Assembly (NCBI RefSeq): GCF_000499845.2
Contig: NC_023753.2
Span: 9,439,791 to 9,503,790, forward strand
Origin: Phaseolus vulgaris
Taxonomy: Eukaryota > Streptophyta > Magnoliopsida > Fabales > Fabaceae
Reading direction: 5' to 3'
DNA length: 64,000 nt
Below the pieces are notes generated by a model. It did no database searches, was not told where the DNA came from, and saw only the letters and a list, made by a program, of their open reading frames with translations. The translations under genes were made by a program, and so were the position numbers. Shown here in pieces: positions 24,609-35,429 of the stretch; the first letter of the stretch is position 1; each line of letters starts with the position of its first letter.

Positions 24609-27600
24609 GTAGTTAACGTGTCTATACACACATATCCTTTAGATGTGTATTTTTTTTTTTTGGGCAATATAAGTAAAATATTTATTAATTTCTCAACTTT
24701 GGAGATTTTTATTTTTTACACTAAATAAAAATTTGATTGATTTTAATTTAATTTTTTCATTAATAATTTTAGTTTTTGTCCATCTGAAATTGTCATTAAG
24801 TTATCATGCAATACTTATTGTTTTTGGGTAGAAATTATTTTGTGTTTTATCTTTTTATAAAATTAATTTTAATTAACATTTTTATAGATAGGTTTTAGTC
24901 TTTTATAAAAAATTATATGTCTTCATTCCTCAAACTTGTACGTCCTTTTTTTTTATTATTAAATATTACTTTTAGGTTTTATTTGGATTAGAAAAAAAAA
25001 CATGTTATTTTAATTAAAAAATAATGAAAAATGAAGATAAATAAAAAAATTGTAAGTGGTTTAGTTAATGTGATAAAATATTTTCTCTTATATATTTAGA
25101 AAATATTTTATAAAATAAATTTTCAAGAATAATTTGATATAAAACATTTAAAAATATATAGGTTAGAGTTAAAAATAAATTTTAAATTCAAATAAATAAT
25201 AAAATCTTATTAAACAAAAACTTACATTTTAAAATAAAAATACATTAACATAAATTACTTTAGTATGTATGGAGTGTGTGTAACAGTGTGATTTTTTTTT
25301 TTACCGCAGAACCCTCTCACGCACATTTCTTTTTCTTTCTTCCTTATCTCTCTTTCTGGTCGGACCACGTTGTAATTGGCGAGTTAAGGAACATTCTACC
25401 CGATCAAATTTTTTCAAACAAGTAAGTTCATTTCTACTCTAAAGATCCTCTATTCACTGTTTTTTCTTATGATTTAGTCATCAATTTTGGTGGGTCAGTT
25501 GAGAAGATCAATCCTCTCAAATTATTCTACTATATACCAAATTTTTGTTTTGTTTGGATAACTTGCATTAGGTCCGTAAATCTTGAAGCTTATCCAGACT
25601 GTGGGGAATAAAATTCAAAGCAAACAATTAAGGTAAGGAAAACTAACTTTATTTTTTTAAATAGTACCCTAGGCTAGAAGATCTGAATGTGGAGGGGACG
25701 TGATCCCATTATTCAATTTCTCTTGGAGGGATGTCAATTGATAAAATTGTTTGATTTTTTTTTATATTGTGTGAACATGTATAAATATTATATGTTGATA
25801 GTTTGAAAGTTAAATATTATTTTTTATGTTAAAAAAGTTCTTGAATGGTATGAATTTTTAAATGTTATGTGATTGAATGATATGTATTATATGTTGTTCT
25901 CACCGGATCGAGGTCAGTCGAAATCTGGATGAGCTCCTCCAAGTGAATGTGGTTTAACCTTCGGGGAACAAAGTGTGGGTTCCACCTGCGATTACAATAT
26001 GAGGCTAAAGTCAATTAGATCACAAAATATAGTGTATATAGTAGAATATATTGCAAAGATGCAAGTTGAGATACTCCGTGTGGATGATTGTCTATTTATA
26101 AGCATTTATAGGATTGGATCTTTGACTTTGGTTCCTCCAGGCATTAATGTGTCATATTATGGTAACTTTCCATAAGATTTGAATATCATGTATATAATCG
26201 GAGCATTTATGTAATATAATAGGGGATATTGTGTAAGGAAATTAGAGCATTCAAAAAGGTCAGAATACTGTGTATTAAAATCACGTTAATTACGCATTAA
26301 TAAGATTGATTCCCATAATATATTTATCCAAATTAATATCATTACACTAACATAATTATGTGGGAATTTATAATAATAGTCCCAAAAATCATGGTGACCT
26401 TGGCCTTGGGCCATCCGCCAGGTTCGACTAATTGGTATATGACCGACCAAAACCTGAGATGGTACATATGTGAACGATGAAAATTGTATGAAATTGATGT
26501 CATACATTTGGGATAATGTATGTGTTGTTGTTTGATGATATTAACTATGAAAAACCCATGTTTAACAGAGATCCTCTAACTCCACTAATGATCTAAGTCA
26601 TATAGACTAAAATATCAGGTGGTGAGAAGCTGAGAGGGAGTTCATACACACCAGGTCCCGTTGTAGACACTCAGTATTGGATGTTTGAACTTACCATAAT
26701 CCTTTCTATTAGATTCGCTGGTAATCTTTGGATTAGGTGTTAGTGTCTGGTAGAGACATATTTAATGAGTCTTCCGGAAGACGAAGTGAGATTGAAATGA
26801 AATTCAATGATTATGATTGAAAATAGATCTGTGTATGGTTTATATGAATGATGAAATTGATATTGAAATTTTATATGACAACATTTAAAGAAATGTTTAT
26901 AAATGATTTGTTTGATTGGTTCTTTTTGCAAGAATTAGATATGTTATGAAATTTCTTTTCATTAACTTACCCTTGTTTTTCTTGTTGTGTTTGAACTGCA
27001 ATGATTGTACTACATACACGAGCAAATGACCATACAGGTGTTGGAGGTTCTGGAGGACATTAGGATGTTCTTTTAAATCGTATATTGTAAATATTTGTAT
27101 TTCTATAAGTCTTAATCATGTATTAACAATGTTCTTTTAAGTCTTAATTCAATGTTTTGTATAGAAACTGATAGAACTTTTATTGTATAGAAACAGGTTG
27201 AAACATCCAAATTTTTATTTTTTATTTTTAAAAAAAACATAAATAACTTTATATTATATTATTTTAATATTTAATTTTATTATAATATAATTATTTACTA
27301 TTAATAATTGTTAAGTTATTTCCTTTTATTTTATTTGTTATTTTCATGTTTTCTAAATTTGACATCTAACAATCAAATGCTTGTACTTGCTCCACTTCTC
27401 ATTCCTCCACACAATAAGGATAATGATTTACACTATGAAGTCCACTAAACTCTTTTACCAAATTACAAAAAAATCATGTGTTCTAAATCTACACCATGAA
27501 CACAAATTCACATCTTCTTTGTTAAGTTAAAATTTTAACTTTAGCCTAATGAGTCAACCACTTTATTCACATCAATTTTATTTTATTATAAGACACTATA

Positions 27601-28829
27601 ATTTTTTAACAATATAAAATGATCGTAATTCATGAAACAAACTTTAAAAAAATATAAGAAATCTTTCTATCTTTAATTTTTGAACCATTAAAAACCTATT
27701 TTAAGTTCAGTCCAAAAAAAAAATAGTCAAATAAAGTTTGCTATAAGTTGGTGAATTAAACTATTGATGCATGATATATTTAAAACAAATAAAATAATAA
27801 TTTTGAAGTTAGGTGACCGGTTAGTACAGAATGCAACCGGTAATTGTACTGTTGCCAAGTTGGCATATTAATTGCACTGTCATTGAAAAAGACACATTGT
27901 CATTACAGCTACTACTGGTTTGGTTTGCCAACATGTACAAATGGTGTTATTCCAACAACCTTGGACCAGTCACTGCCTATTCTGTTTCCTGCATATAAAA
28001 CCAACCAAAATATCTCTACACTGAGGCCATAATTTATTTTTTTAATAAAATAAATAATTTAATATTTATTTCAAAATAATTAAATAAAATTTAAAAATAA
28101 CTGTCAAATATTTAATATTAGTTTACAAAATTATATGTACGTATATGATATTAAATTATATTTTTTTATTCATAGAAATAATAAAATTATAAATATTTCA
28201 ATATAATTATATATGTGTAAAAGGGCTGAGTTTTTGCTAATTTTATAAATTAAATAACAACGTGATACTATTAAAAAAGTTTTTAATACTTTATTTTTTT
28301 TACAATGATGATATTTTTTTCTTTTAATTTTGTGTTTGAATGCTGGTAATTTGATCCACTTTTCTTTAAAATAAAAGAATATAGTATTTTATTAAATTAA
28401 TATTAAAAATATTATTTAAATGACATTTTATCATTAAAAAATTATTTATTAATAAAAATAATTTGTAATGTCAATAATAAATAATTTGTGTAATTATAAT
28501 AACACTCTCACTGTCAGTTTGGTGAAAATGAAAAACATCAAATTGGGATAGTTTAAAAAAAATTATATGATAATTATGAAATAAAAATTATTATTAAATA
28601 TAAAAAATATTTATAAAGTTAATGTGTAACTAAGTCGTGTAAAGACAAAAATAAGAAAGATATTGTGAGTGGAACATGAAAAAGTTGATTAACAAATAAA
28701 TAAGAATAAATATTGTTTGATTAAAATGTTAAAAGAGCAAGAAAAAATATTATTTTAAAATTATTTTTCATTAAAAGTATTAATTTAAATTTATATTTAT
28801 ATAAAGAAAATATTGCAAACAATACTACA
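24609..28829. other. Spacer with an unclassified repeat-like tract
   Basis: AT-rich overall. From about 25290 to 27060 the composition is more balanced, with phrases typical of plant retroelement leaders, such as CACCGGATCGAGGTCAGTCG (25901-25920) and AACCTTCGGGGAACA. There is also a splice-donor-like AAGTAAGTTCA near 25420. I could not define ends or a coding frame. Positions 27060-28829 are plain AT-rich spacer. A TATA-like CATATAAAACC lies near 27991, without a gene after it. Confidence 0.35.
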
Positions 28830-28915
28830 AAGAAAAAAAAAATGAGAAAACAAAACTTGGATTATGATAGGTTATGTAAAGAAAAAATATGAGAAAACAA
28901 AACCTGAATGGATTA

Positions 28916-29149
28916 TGATAGGTTATGGCTATTGTTGTCTACTAAGAGGGAGATTAAATTTTGAATATTCGACTTTTATCACCTTAATAGGGAATGATGT
29001 ATGTTGATACAAGTTATTGGGCCTTAAGGCTCTACAACTAATATTAGACATGACACTGCTCCTAATCTATTACTGAACATAATCTTTAATCCATGAGGGT
29101 TCTTCTTATGCCTAGTGGATTTGCTGTCTTGGGGCCAAATGCTTTAACA
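28916..29149 (-). repeat. 3' LTR of the Ty3/gypsy element
   Basis: Aligns by eye with 35060-35336 along its whole length. Landmarks are TATGGCTATTGTTG, CACCTTAATAGG, ATTAGACATGACA, CTCCTAATCTATTACT and ATGAGGGTT. It is about 43 bp shorter because of one internal deletion near 28990. Read on the minus strand it begins TGTTAAAGC and ends CTATCA. Confidence 0.85.
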
Positions 29150-29249
29150 TTTTCGTCCCGCTTGTGGAGACGCTTTGCCCTCAAAGTGGGTAGGGATATT
29201 ATATTGGGTTGGACATGAGAATTGTGGGTTGGTGGGGCTGATATTATGG

Positions 29250-30290
29250 TTAGGTGAGAGGGTAAGTGGAGCGTTCTGGATTGTTGAGTGGGAGAGGGGC
29301 TCGAGGTGGTGAATGGTCATTAAGGGGGAAGAGGGGTGCGACTAGGGAATTAGGTGAGAGGGGGTGTGAGTTAACATTAATTTTTGTGGGCAGGGTTGGT
29401 GCGACTAGTGAATTAGGTGAGAGGGAGTTTGAGTTAGAATTATTTTCAGTGGGCAGAGAGATTGCACATGAATTTGAAATGTGTGAGGGTGAGGGTCCTT
29501 TGTAGCTTAGAAGTAACGAAGCATGGAAGACGAGGTGGATCTTCGAAGTCGTTGGCAGTCGGAATTCATACGCCATCATGCCTATACGACGAAGGATTTG
29601 ATACGGACCGAAGTAGCGTGGTGTGAGCTTAGGTGAAGTGCGGCGTTCCACAGATTGTTGTCGATACGATTGGAGGCGGAGCCACACCCATTCACAGATG
29701 TTGAAGGACACATCGAAGCGATGGCAGTCAGCGTTGTCTCGCATGCGTTGGCGAGTACATTGGAGATGCTTCTTCAATTCGTGTAAGATGAGGGTGTGTT
29801 GGTGGAGGAGTTCGGTCATGGTGGTTTTGGAGAATGGGGTATGTAGAAAATCCAAAGTGGATGGTGGTGAACGAACATAAAGCGCAGTGAAGGGTGATGT
29901 GCCTATGGCCGAATGATGGGATGTGTTGTACCACAGTTCCGCAAGGTGAAAAAAGTGATACCACGAGTTAGGGTGGTCATTGGTAAAACAACGAAGGTAT
30001 GCTTCTAAGCCTCTGTTATCACTTTTATTTAACCATCTATCTGGGGTGGTATGATGAACTGAACTTGGGGTTGTGTCTTGTGCTTGAAACAAGTTTTTCC
30101 AGAAGTTGATAATAAAAATAGAGTCATGGTCAAACATGATGAATTTGGTAATCCTGTGGAGGCGGCATATTTTGCTAGAGAATCTTTGTGCAATACTTTG
30201 AGTTGTGCAGTGGGTTGGAAGCGCGACGAAGTGCGCGTATTTGATGAGTCGGTCATAGATGACCTAAATGACGATGTGTCCTGCGGATGA
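29250..30290 (-). pseudogene. Ty3/gypsy integrase region
   Basis: The minus-strand frame 30137-29250 carries the C-terminal half of the integrase. It includes a WYHFFHLAELWYNTSHHSA-type stretch, the GTSPFTALYV motif, and the C-terminal GPYQILRRIG and HLVFHASLL motifs usual in plant gypsy elements. Upstream (to about 30290) the catalytic core continues in other frames with stops, so the DDE triad is not carried in one frame. The end is a Ser/Pro/Asn-rich tail. No product is expected. Confidence 0.82.
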
Positions 30291-30562
30291 AGGTAGGTGT
30301 GTAATAAAATTCATGGATAAGTCTTCCCACACTTGAGCTGGTATTGATAGATGTTGAAAAACTTTGTTGCGAAAAAACAACCGTCCTTTGCGTGTGTGGA
30401 ATAGAGATGGTGAAGGTTAGTTGTGAGTGTACTGCTATATTATTTGGAGGCCGCCAGTGGTGGAGAAGTATTGTTGGAGGTCTTGGAAGATGGTCAACAT
30501 GGGAGAAGAGATGAACAAAAACACTGGCTTAGGCACCGATTCTTGGCAGGAAAGGGCATCAA

Positions 30563-31670
30563 CTACGACATTTGTTTTGCAGGTTTGTAAACTATCTTAA
30601 AGTCATATCCTTGTAACTTCGCAATCCACTTTTGTTGTTCTGGGGTTTGGATTGTTTGGGATAATAGGGTGTTGAGGCTTTTTTGTTCTATGAAAATGGT
30701 GAAATGTGTGCCTAGTAAATACTGATGCCACTTTTTAATTGCTTCTGTAAAGACATGCATTTATCATACATAAACTGATGCAGATTGGAGGCGGGGACAC
30801 ATTTTTTTGCTGAAGAAAGCTATAGGATGGTGGGCTTGGCTGATGACGGCCCTTATGACTACGGTAGAGGTGTTTGTCTCCATGATGAAGGGTTGTTGGA
30901 AGTTTAGAAGGCGTAGTGTAGGAATTTTTGCCATGTGTGATTGTAATATTTGAAAAGCCTCTTGTGTTGTTGGTGTCCATGTAAACTGTTTGTGTTGTAA
31001 TAAATTGGTGAGCGGAGAGGCGAGAGTGGCGAAGTGGTGAACGAATTTTTTGTAAAAACCAATGAGGCCGAGGAAAGCTCATAAATCCGTGAGTGAACGG
31101 GGTTGTGGCCAACTTGTGATTGCTTGAATTTTTTCTAGGTCTGGTGCCACACATATAGATGAAATTAGGTGGCCCAAATAGCTAACTTGGGTGGTAGCGA
31201 CACTGCATTTAGAGAGCTTAGCAAAGAAATGATGTTTTAATAATTTCAAAATAAGCTCTAAATGAGTTAGGTGGTCTTGCAGTGTGGGACTGCAGACTAA
31301 AATATCACAAGAAAAAAACAAGAACAAACCATTTGAGATAAGGCCTTAGGAGATCATTCATTGTTGCTTGAAAAGTCAATGGTGCATTTGTGAAGCCAAA
31401 AGGCATCACTAGGAATTCATAGTGTCCATCCATTGTTCTGAAGGCTGTGTTGTGAGTATCTGTGGGGGTGAGGCAAATTTGATGGTATCTAGAGTATAAG
31501 TCAATCTTAGTGAAAACAGTAGTTTAATCCAATTCATCAATGGTGGGAATTCGGAAACAGTCACAAATTGTGGTTGCATTTAAGGCTCTGTAGTCTATGC
31601 AAAAGCGCCATGTACCATCTTTTTTCTTTATCAAAAGAACCAGGGAGGAGAAAGGGCTAGTGCTTGGTTT
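30563..31670 (-). pseudogene. Ty3/gypsy reverse transcriptase and RNase H region
   Basis: The minus-strand fragments, in order, give RT motifs at about 31670-31480 (LLIKKKDGTWRFCIDYRALN), MPFGF near 31395, and YLGH at 31174-31163. RNase H remains lie at 30760-30563 (AIKKWHQYLLGTHFTIF, GYDFKIVYKP). Several stops and frame changes separate them. Where the family has its YDD-type active site, this copy reads SCD before ILVCS. In RNase H the usual TDQ is IEQ. Both changes would remove catalysis even without the frameshifts. Confidence 0.85.
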
Positions 31671-32041
31671 GATAATACCTTCATGGAGCATTGCTTGAAT
31701 GAGGGTAGAGATGGTGTTTTTTTGTGAGTGAGGCTAGCTATAGAGTTTAACATTGATGAGGAAGTGTTAGAGAGGAGAGGTATGTGGTGGTCATGAGGCT
31801 GTGGAGGTGTAAGCCTCGAGGAATTTGAAAAATGGTTTGATGTTGAAGTAGGATGGATTGTATTGAAAAGGGAGACAGTATAAAGGGGAGGATGGGTTTG
31901 TATGCTGATTTCTAGAGGTAGGGAGGAATCTGATGGTGTGTCAATGGATAAAAGATGGAGGGATGCCATGACTTTGGTGGAAAGGAGTTGGCATAACTGA
32001 TGATAGGTAGCTGGGGTTGGTGTGGTGGCTTTTAGAGTGAT

Positions 32042-32400
32042 CTATTGGTTGAGGTGGGTAAAGGTTATGTTGGGGATAGAGAAATTAGTTGTAGTTGAGC
32101 CTAGGGTGCGCAACCAATCAATCCCTAAAATGACATAAACTCCTTCAATTGGGAGGAGGTAAAGAGGAATTATGAAGGTAGTGTTTTGGAGAGCGATATT
32201 AATTGAGGGACAAATGCCCTGACATATGATAAATGCTTCATTTCCAACCATGATTGTAAATGGGGGACTGAGTGAGATGGGTAGATGGAGGTGACAGGCA
32301 ATGTGGGGTTGTAAAATGTTGTGTGAGCTACCTGAGTCTATTAGGACTGTGACTGGAAGATTTTGGATGAGACCCGTGAATTTGAGGGTTTGTGGTGAGA
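32042..32400 (-). pseudogene. Ty3/gypsy aspartic protease region
   Basis: On the minus strand one frame runs from about 32360 to 32042. It has the retropepsin active-site loop VLIDSGSSHN near 32356-32327, and further on the ILGIDWLRTLG motif that ends this domain. The protease part itself looks intact. It is followed by a stop and separated from gag by the rearranged zinc-knuckle repeats. Confidence 0.8.
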
Positions 32401-32487
32401 GGTTGTCGTTTTAGAGCATGGGGTGAAAGGTGCAAATGGATCATGTCATCCGTATGTGTGGGTTTTAGGGCTTCTTCAGTGGAGTCA

Positions 32488-33085
32488 GAGGGACAATCAG
32501 TGTTCTCTAGGAGTAATAGAAATATGGAGCTAGAACACTTGTGGCCTAGGTAGAATTTCTCATCGCAGTTGTATTATAGACCTAATGCTTTTCTTTCCTG
32601 AAGTTGTGCGGATGTGACATTTAATAGGTAGGTTAAAAAGGACAATAAGTGTTGTTTAGGAGTAATAGAAATCTGGAGCTAGAACACTTGTGGCCTGGGT
32701 AGAATTTCTCATAGCAGATGTAGCATAGACCTAATGCTTTTCTTTCATAAAGTTGTGCGGATGTGACATTTAATAGGTAGGTTAAGAGGGACAATCAGTG
32801 TTGTTTAGGAGTAATAGAAATATGGAGCTAGAACACTTGTGGCCTAGGTAGAATTTCTCATCGCAGTTGTAACATAAAACTAATGCTTTTCTTTCCTGAA
32901 GTTGTGCGGATGTGACATTTAATAGGTAGGTTAAGAGGGACAATCAGTGTTATCTAGGAGTAATAGAAATATGGAGCTAGAACACTTGTGGCCTGGGTAA
33001 AATTTCTCATCGCAGTTGTAGCATAGACCTAATGGTTTTCTTTCCTGAAGTTGTGTGAATGTGACATTTAATAGGTAGGTTAAGA
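32488..33085 (-). repeat. Four tandem 149-bp units, each coding a zinc knuckle
   Basis: The same 149-bp unit occurs four times in a row. The marker ATGTGACAT falls at 32612, 32761, 32910 and 33059. On the minus strand each unit carries one gag zinc knuckle (form CYNCDEKFYLGHKC) with about 25 codons around it. Since 149 is not a multiple of three, every added unit shifts the frame, so only one knuckle per frame can be read. The units differ at only a few positions, so the duplication is fairly recent compared with the element's other damage. Confidence 0.92.
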
Positions 33086-35070
33086 ATGGGTGGTGGGTTA
33101 TGGGGTACAACAGGGTGATTCATATTGGTTTGGGTAGTAGTGGTTGTTGGAGGAAGAGGTGGGTGGCGTAAGTTATTGGTGGTGTGATGTTGAAAATTGG
33201 TAAGGTTTGGTGAAAGAAAGGTCTTAGGTTTGGAGTCTTTGATTTTGTCCTCAATGAGTTTGGCAAGGACAATAGCCTGAGAAATGGAGTAGGGATTTAG
33301 TATTGGAAGTTCCCTTCGGATTTGAGGATGGAGGCCTGAAGTGAAATAGTTCAAAATGGTTCATGGGGACAAACCCCGAACACAACTACATATTTTTTCA
33401 AAGCGTGTCTAATATTTTGAAACCGAAGATTGTTGGTGTAGTTTGAATAGCTCAGCTTGGTGGTTGGTATAGGAAGAGGGTCCAAAACACAGTTCTAAGG
33501 TGTGGGTAACAGAGGGTCAATCAATGAGAAGGTTTTTCTTATACATCCACTTAAACGTTTATGGCAAGTGCACCGCGTTTGTCAGAAGTAATAATTGTCC
33601 ATAAGGACGGATATCGATCCCACAAGGAACAATGAATTATCAAGTACAATAATCGCTAAATATAGAACAAAACAATTAAAAGTGTGTTGAAAGTGATTGT
33701 GTTGGCGATTATCAATAAGAAAACAGACAAAGAATTTGCTTGATTCAAGTTGGAAAAATAAGGATTAGGTTTCATCTCTCTCACTCTCATGTATTTTGAT
33801 TAGCATGTCAATATTAAGTTCTTTGATTGAAATTGATGCCCGTATAAAAATCATTTATATCGATTCCTCGCATATAAAATCCTTAAGAATGTTCCCTAAC
33901 TATCGATCCCTCGCATAATTATAAGAACAACTTAGAGCGAAGCTCAGACGTTAATGGCAATTAACATTTCAAGTTTATCCCTAACACTCAAATATGTTAA
34001 GTATTGTTGTTTAGGTCCAAACCCTAAATATACCTCCCGGTCAGATTTAAGATTCTCAGTTTGTCACAGAAAGTTAAAAGTAAAACAACAATACCAATAA
34101 TCAATCAAGAACTAAATATTAATATATAAGATATCACCTCAATACATAAGAATTTGAGCAGATTACTCCCAATCCCAAAGGGTAGAATTAGCCACACATA
34201 CTTATAGCACCTTCCATTCTCCCAATTGGGTTACAATTCACTTTATGGTGTTTTCCTCTCAATCTGGCACCTAGGGTTGAGCCTCGAACCCTCTATTTAT
34301 CCTAGTTTTCTAAGGTTAGGTTGCTTCCTGTGTCGCGCTAATGGGCTAAATGATAAAACATAAAAAATGTCCAATCTTTATTTGCATCTTTTTTCCATTC
34401 TAGGACCTTCCAGGTTTCTCTTTTTAGCTCAAATTATTTTCCTTTATTCCAAATCATCAATCCTCCCTAGAAATATGCAATTAACACCAAATTTGGGAAT
34501 AAAATGCTCTTATTCAAATAAAACTCATAAAAATGTAAAAAAGGTATAAATTCATAAATTAGAGATTATTTTATATTTAAATTAGCAATAAATCCTCATA
34601 AATGCCTATATTTTAATATGAAATATTGTTGAAATTAGACACTTATCAACGAGCTAAGGGATTCCTCTTTCATGTGAAAGGGAACCATAGATAATATTTG
34701 GTCTGGGGAAATTTGGTAGAATGTAAAATACTGTTCAACTTGGAATAACCAGTCCAAAGGGTATGTTCCTTCAAACAAGGCTAGGTATAGTTTTGGTGGT
34801 CTATGGTGGGTGAAGTATGAGGTTGATCTTGTGCTAACACGTGTGGGGAAAAATAGGAGGGGGATAAGAGGAAACCTGGTTCACTAAGGATGTGAGTGTG
34901 GTTTGAAGGAACTCGTTGATGGCCTCTATGTTGGTCTGCCTAACTTCGGTGGTTTCCATTTGTGCTTGTATGGCTAAAAGGTGTTCTTGGATGGTGAGGA
35001 GAATTTCTTCAAGGTCCTTAGTTTGGGGGAGGCATGATGGAGAGCAATGAAAGCACCAATGATAGATCAT
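33007..35070 (-). pseudogene. Ty3/gypsy gag, interrupted by an LTR
   Basis: The N-terminal part is the frame 35070-34834, with a helical, Glu/Gln-rich stretch. The capsid part resumes left of the nested LTR: FGPSSYTNHQAELFKL near 33490-33440, and the frame 33354-33007 with YFTSGLHPQIRRELP and a Thr/Pro-rich linker leading to the zinc knuckles. The LTR at 33529-34648 splits the two parts, and stops occur in the capsid region. Identification rests on the typical order and the SGL...R.E motif of Ty3 gag. Confidence 0.78.
33529..34648 (-). repeat. Solo-LTR-like insertion inside gag
   Basis: The unit of about 1.12 kb begins, on the minus strand, TGATAAGTGTCTAATTTC (34648). It contains GGGATCGATATCCG and ends near ACTTGCCATAAACG. 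The flanks ATGAG (33524-33528) and ACGAG (34649-34653) may be a 5-bp target duplication with one change. The host gag sequence reads on across the joined flanks. It is related to the split LTR at 3281-10277. The left end does not show the expected CA, so the exact boundary is uncertain. Confidence 0.65.
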
Positions 35071-35336
35071 GGCTATTGTTGCCTACTAAGAGGAAGATTA
35101 AACTCTGAATATTCTACTCTAGGTTATGAAACTTTTCTTCTTGTCTTTATTTACGTTTCACATCACCTTAATAGGATATGATATGGGCTAATACAAGTCA
35201 TTGGACCCTAAAGCTCTATAACCAATATTAGACATGACATTGCTCCTAATCTATTACTAAACACAGTCTTTCATCTATGAGGGTTGTTTCTTCTGCCTAG
35301 TGGGCTTGCTCTCTTGGGGGCCTAATGCTTTATGCA
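35060..35336 (-). repeat. 5' LTR of the Ty3/gypsy element
   Basis: Minus-strand 5' LTR of 277 bp, longer than the 234-bp 3' LTR. It ends CTATCA directly before the primer-binding-like TTGGTGCTTTCATTG (35059-35045), which fixes the orientation of the element. Confidence 0.82.
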
Positions 35337-35429
35337 CCCCTTTTTTTCTCTAACAAAACCTTGTAAAAATATATATAACATATTAGGTTATTGTTAACAT
35401 CATGATTCCCATAATGATACTAATCTACC

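Larger units (their letters stand above)
28916..35336 (-). mobile_element. Ty3/gypsy LTR retrotransposon, decayed, with nested LTR
   Basis: The element lies on the minus strand with both LTRs. In transcription order it has 5' LTR (35336-35060), a PBS-like TTGGTGCTTTC, gag, protease, reverse transcriptase, RNase H, integrase and 3' LTR (29149-28916). The order protease-RT-RNase H-integrase identifies Ty3/gypsy. Many frameshifts and stops break the polyprotein. An unrelated LTR of about 1.1 kb is inserted in gag at 33529-34648. No clear target duplication flanks the element. A short duplication at the left edge (28829-28926) blurs that boundary. Confidence 0.9.

Noticed and set aside
26400..26440. 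A possible tRNA, from a GGTTCGACTAA-like phrase
   Set aside because: No cloverleaf partner arms could be paired around it.
29266..29880. Plus-strand frames over the gypsy integrase
   Set aside because: They are antisense shadows of the integrase tail on the minus strand.
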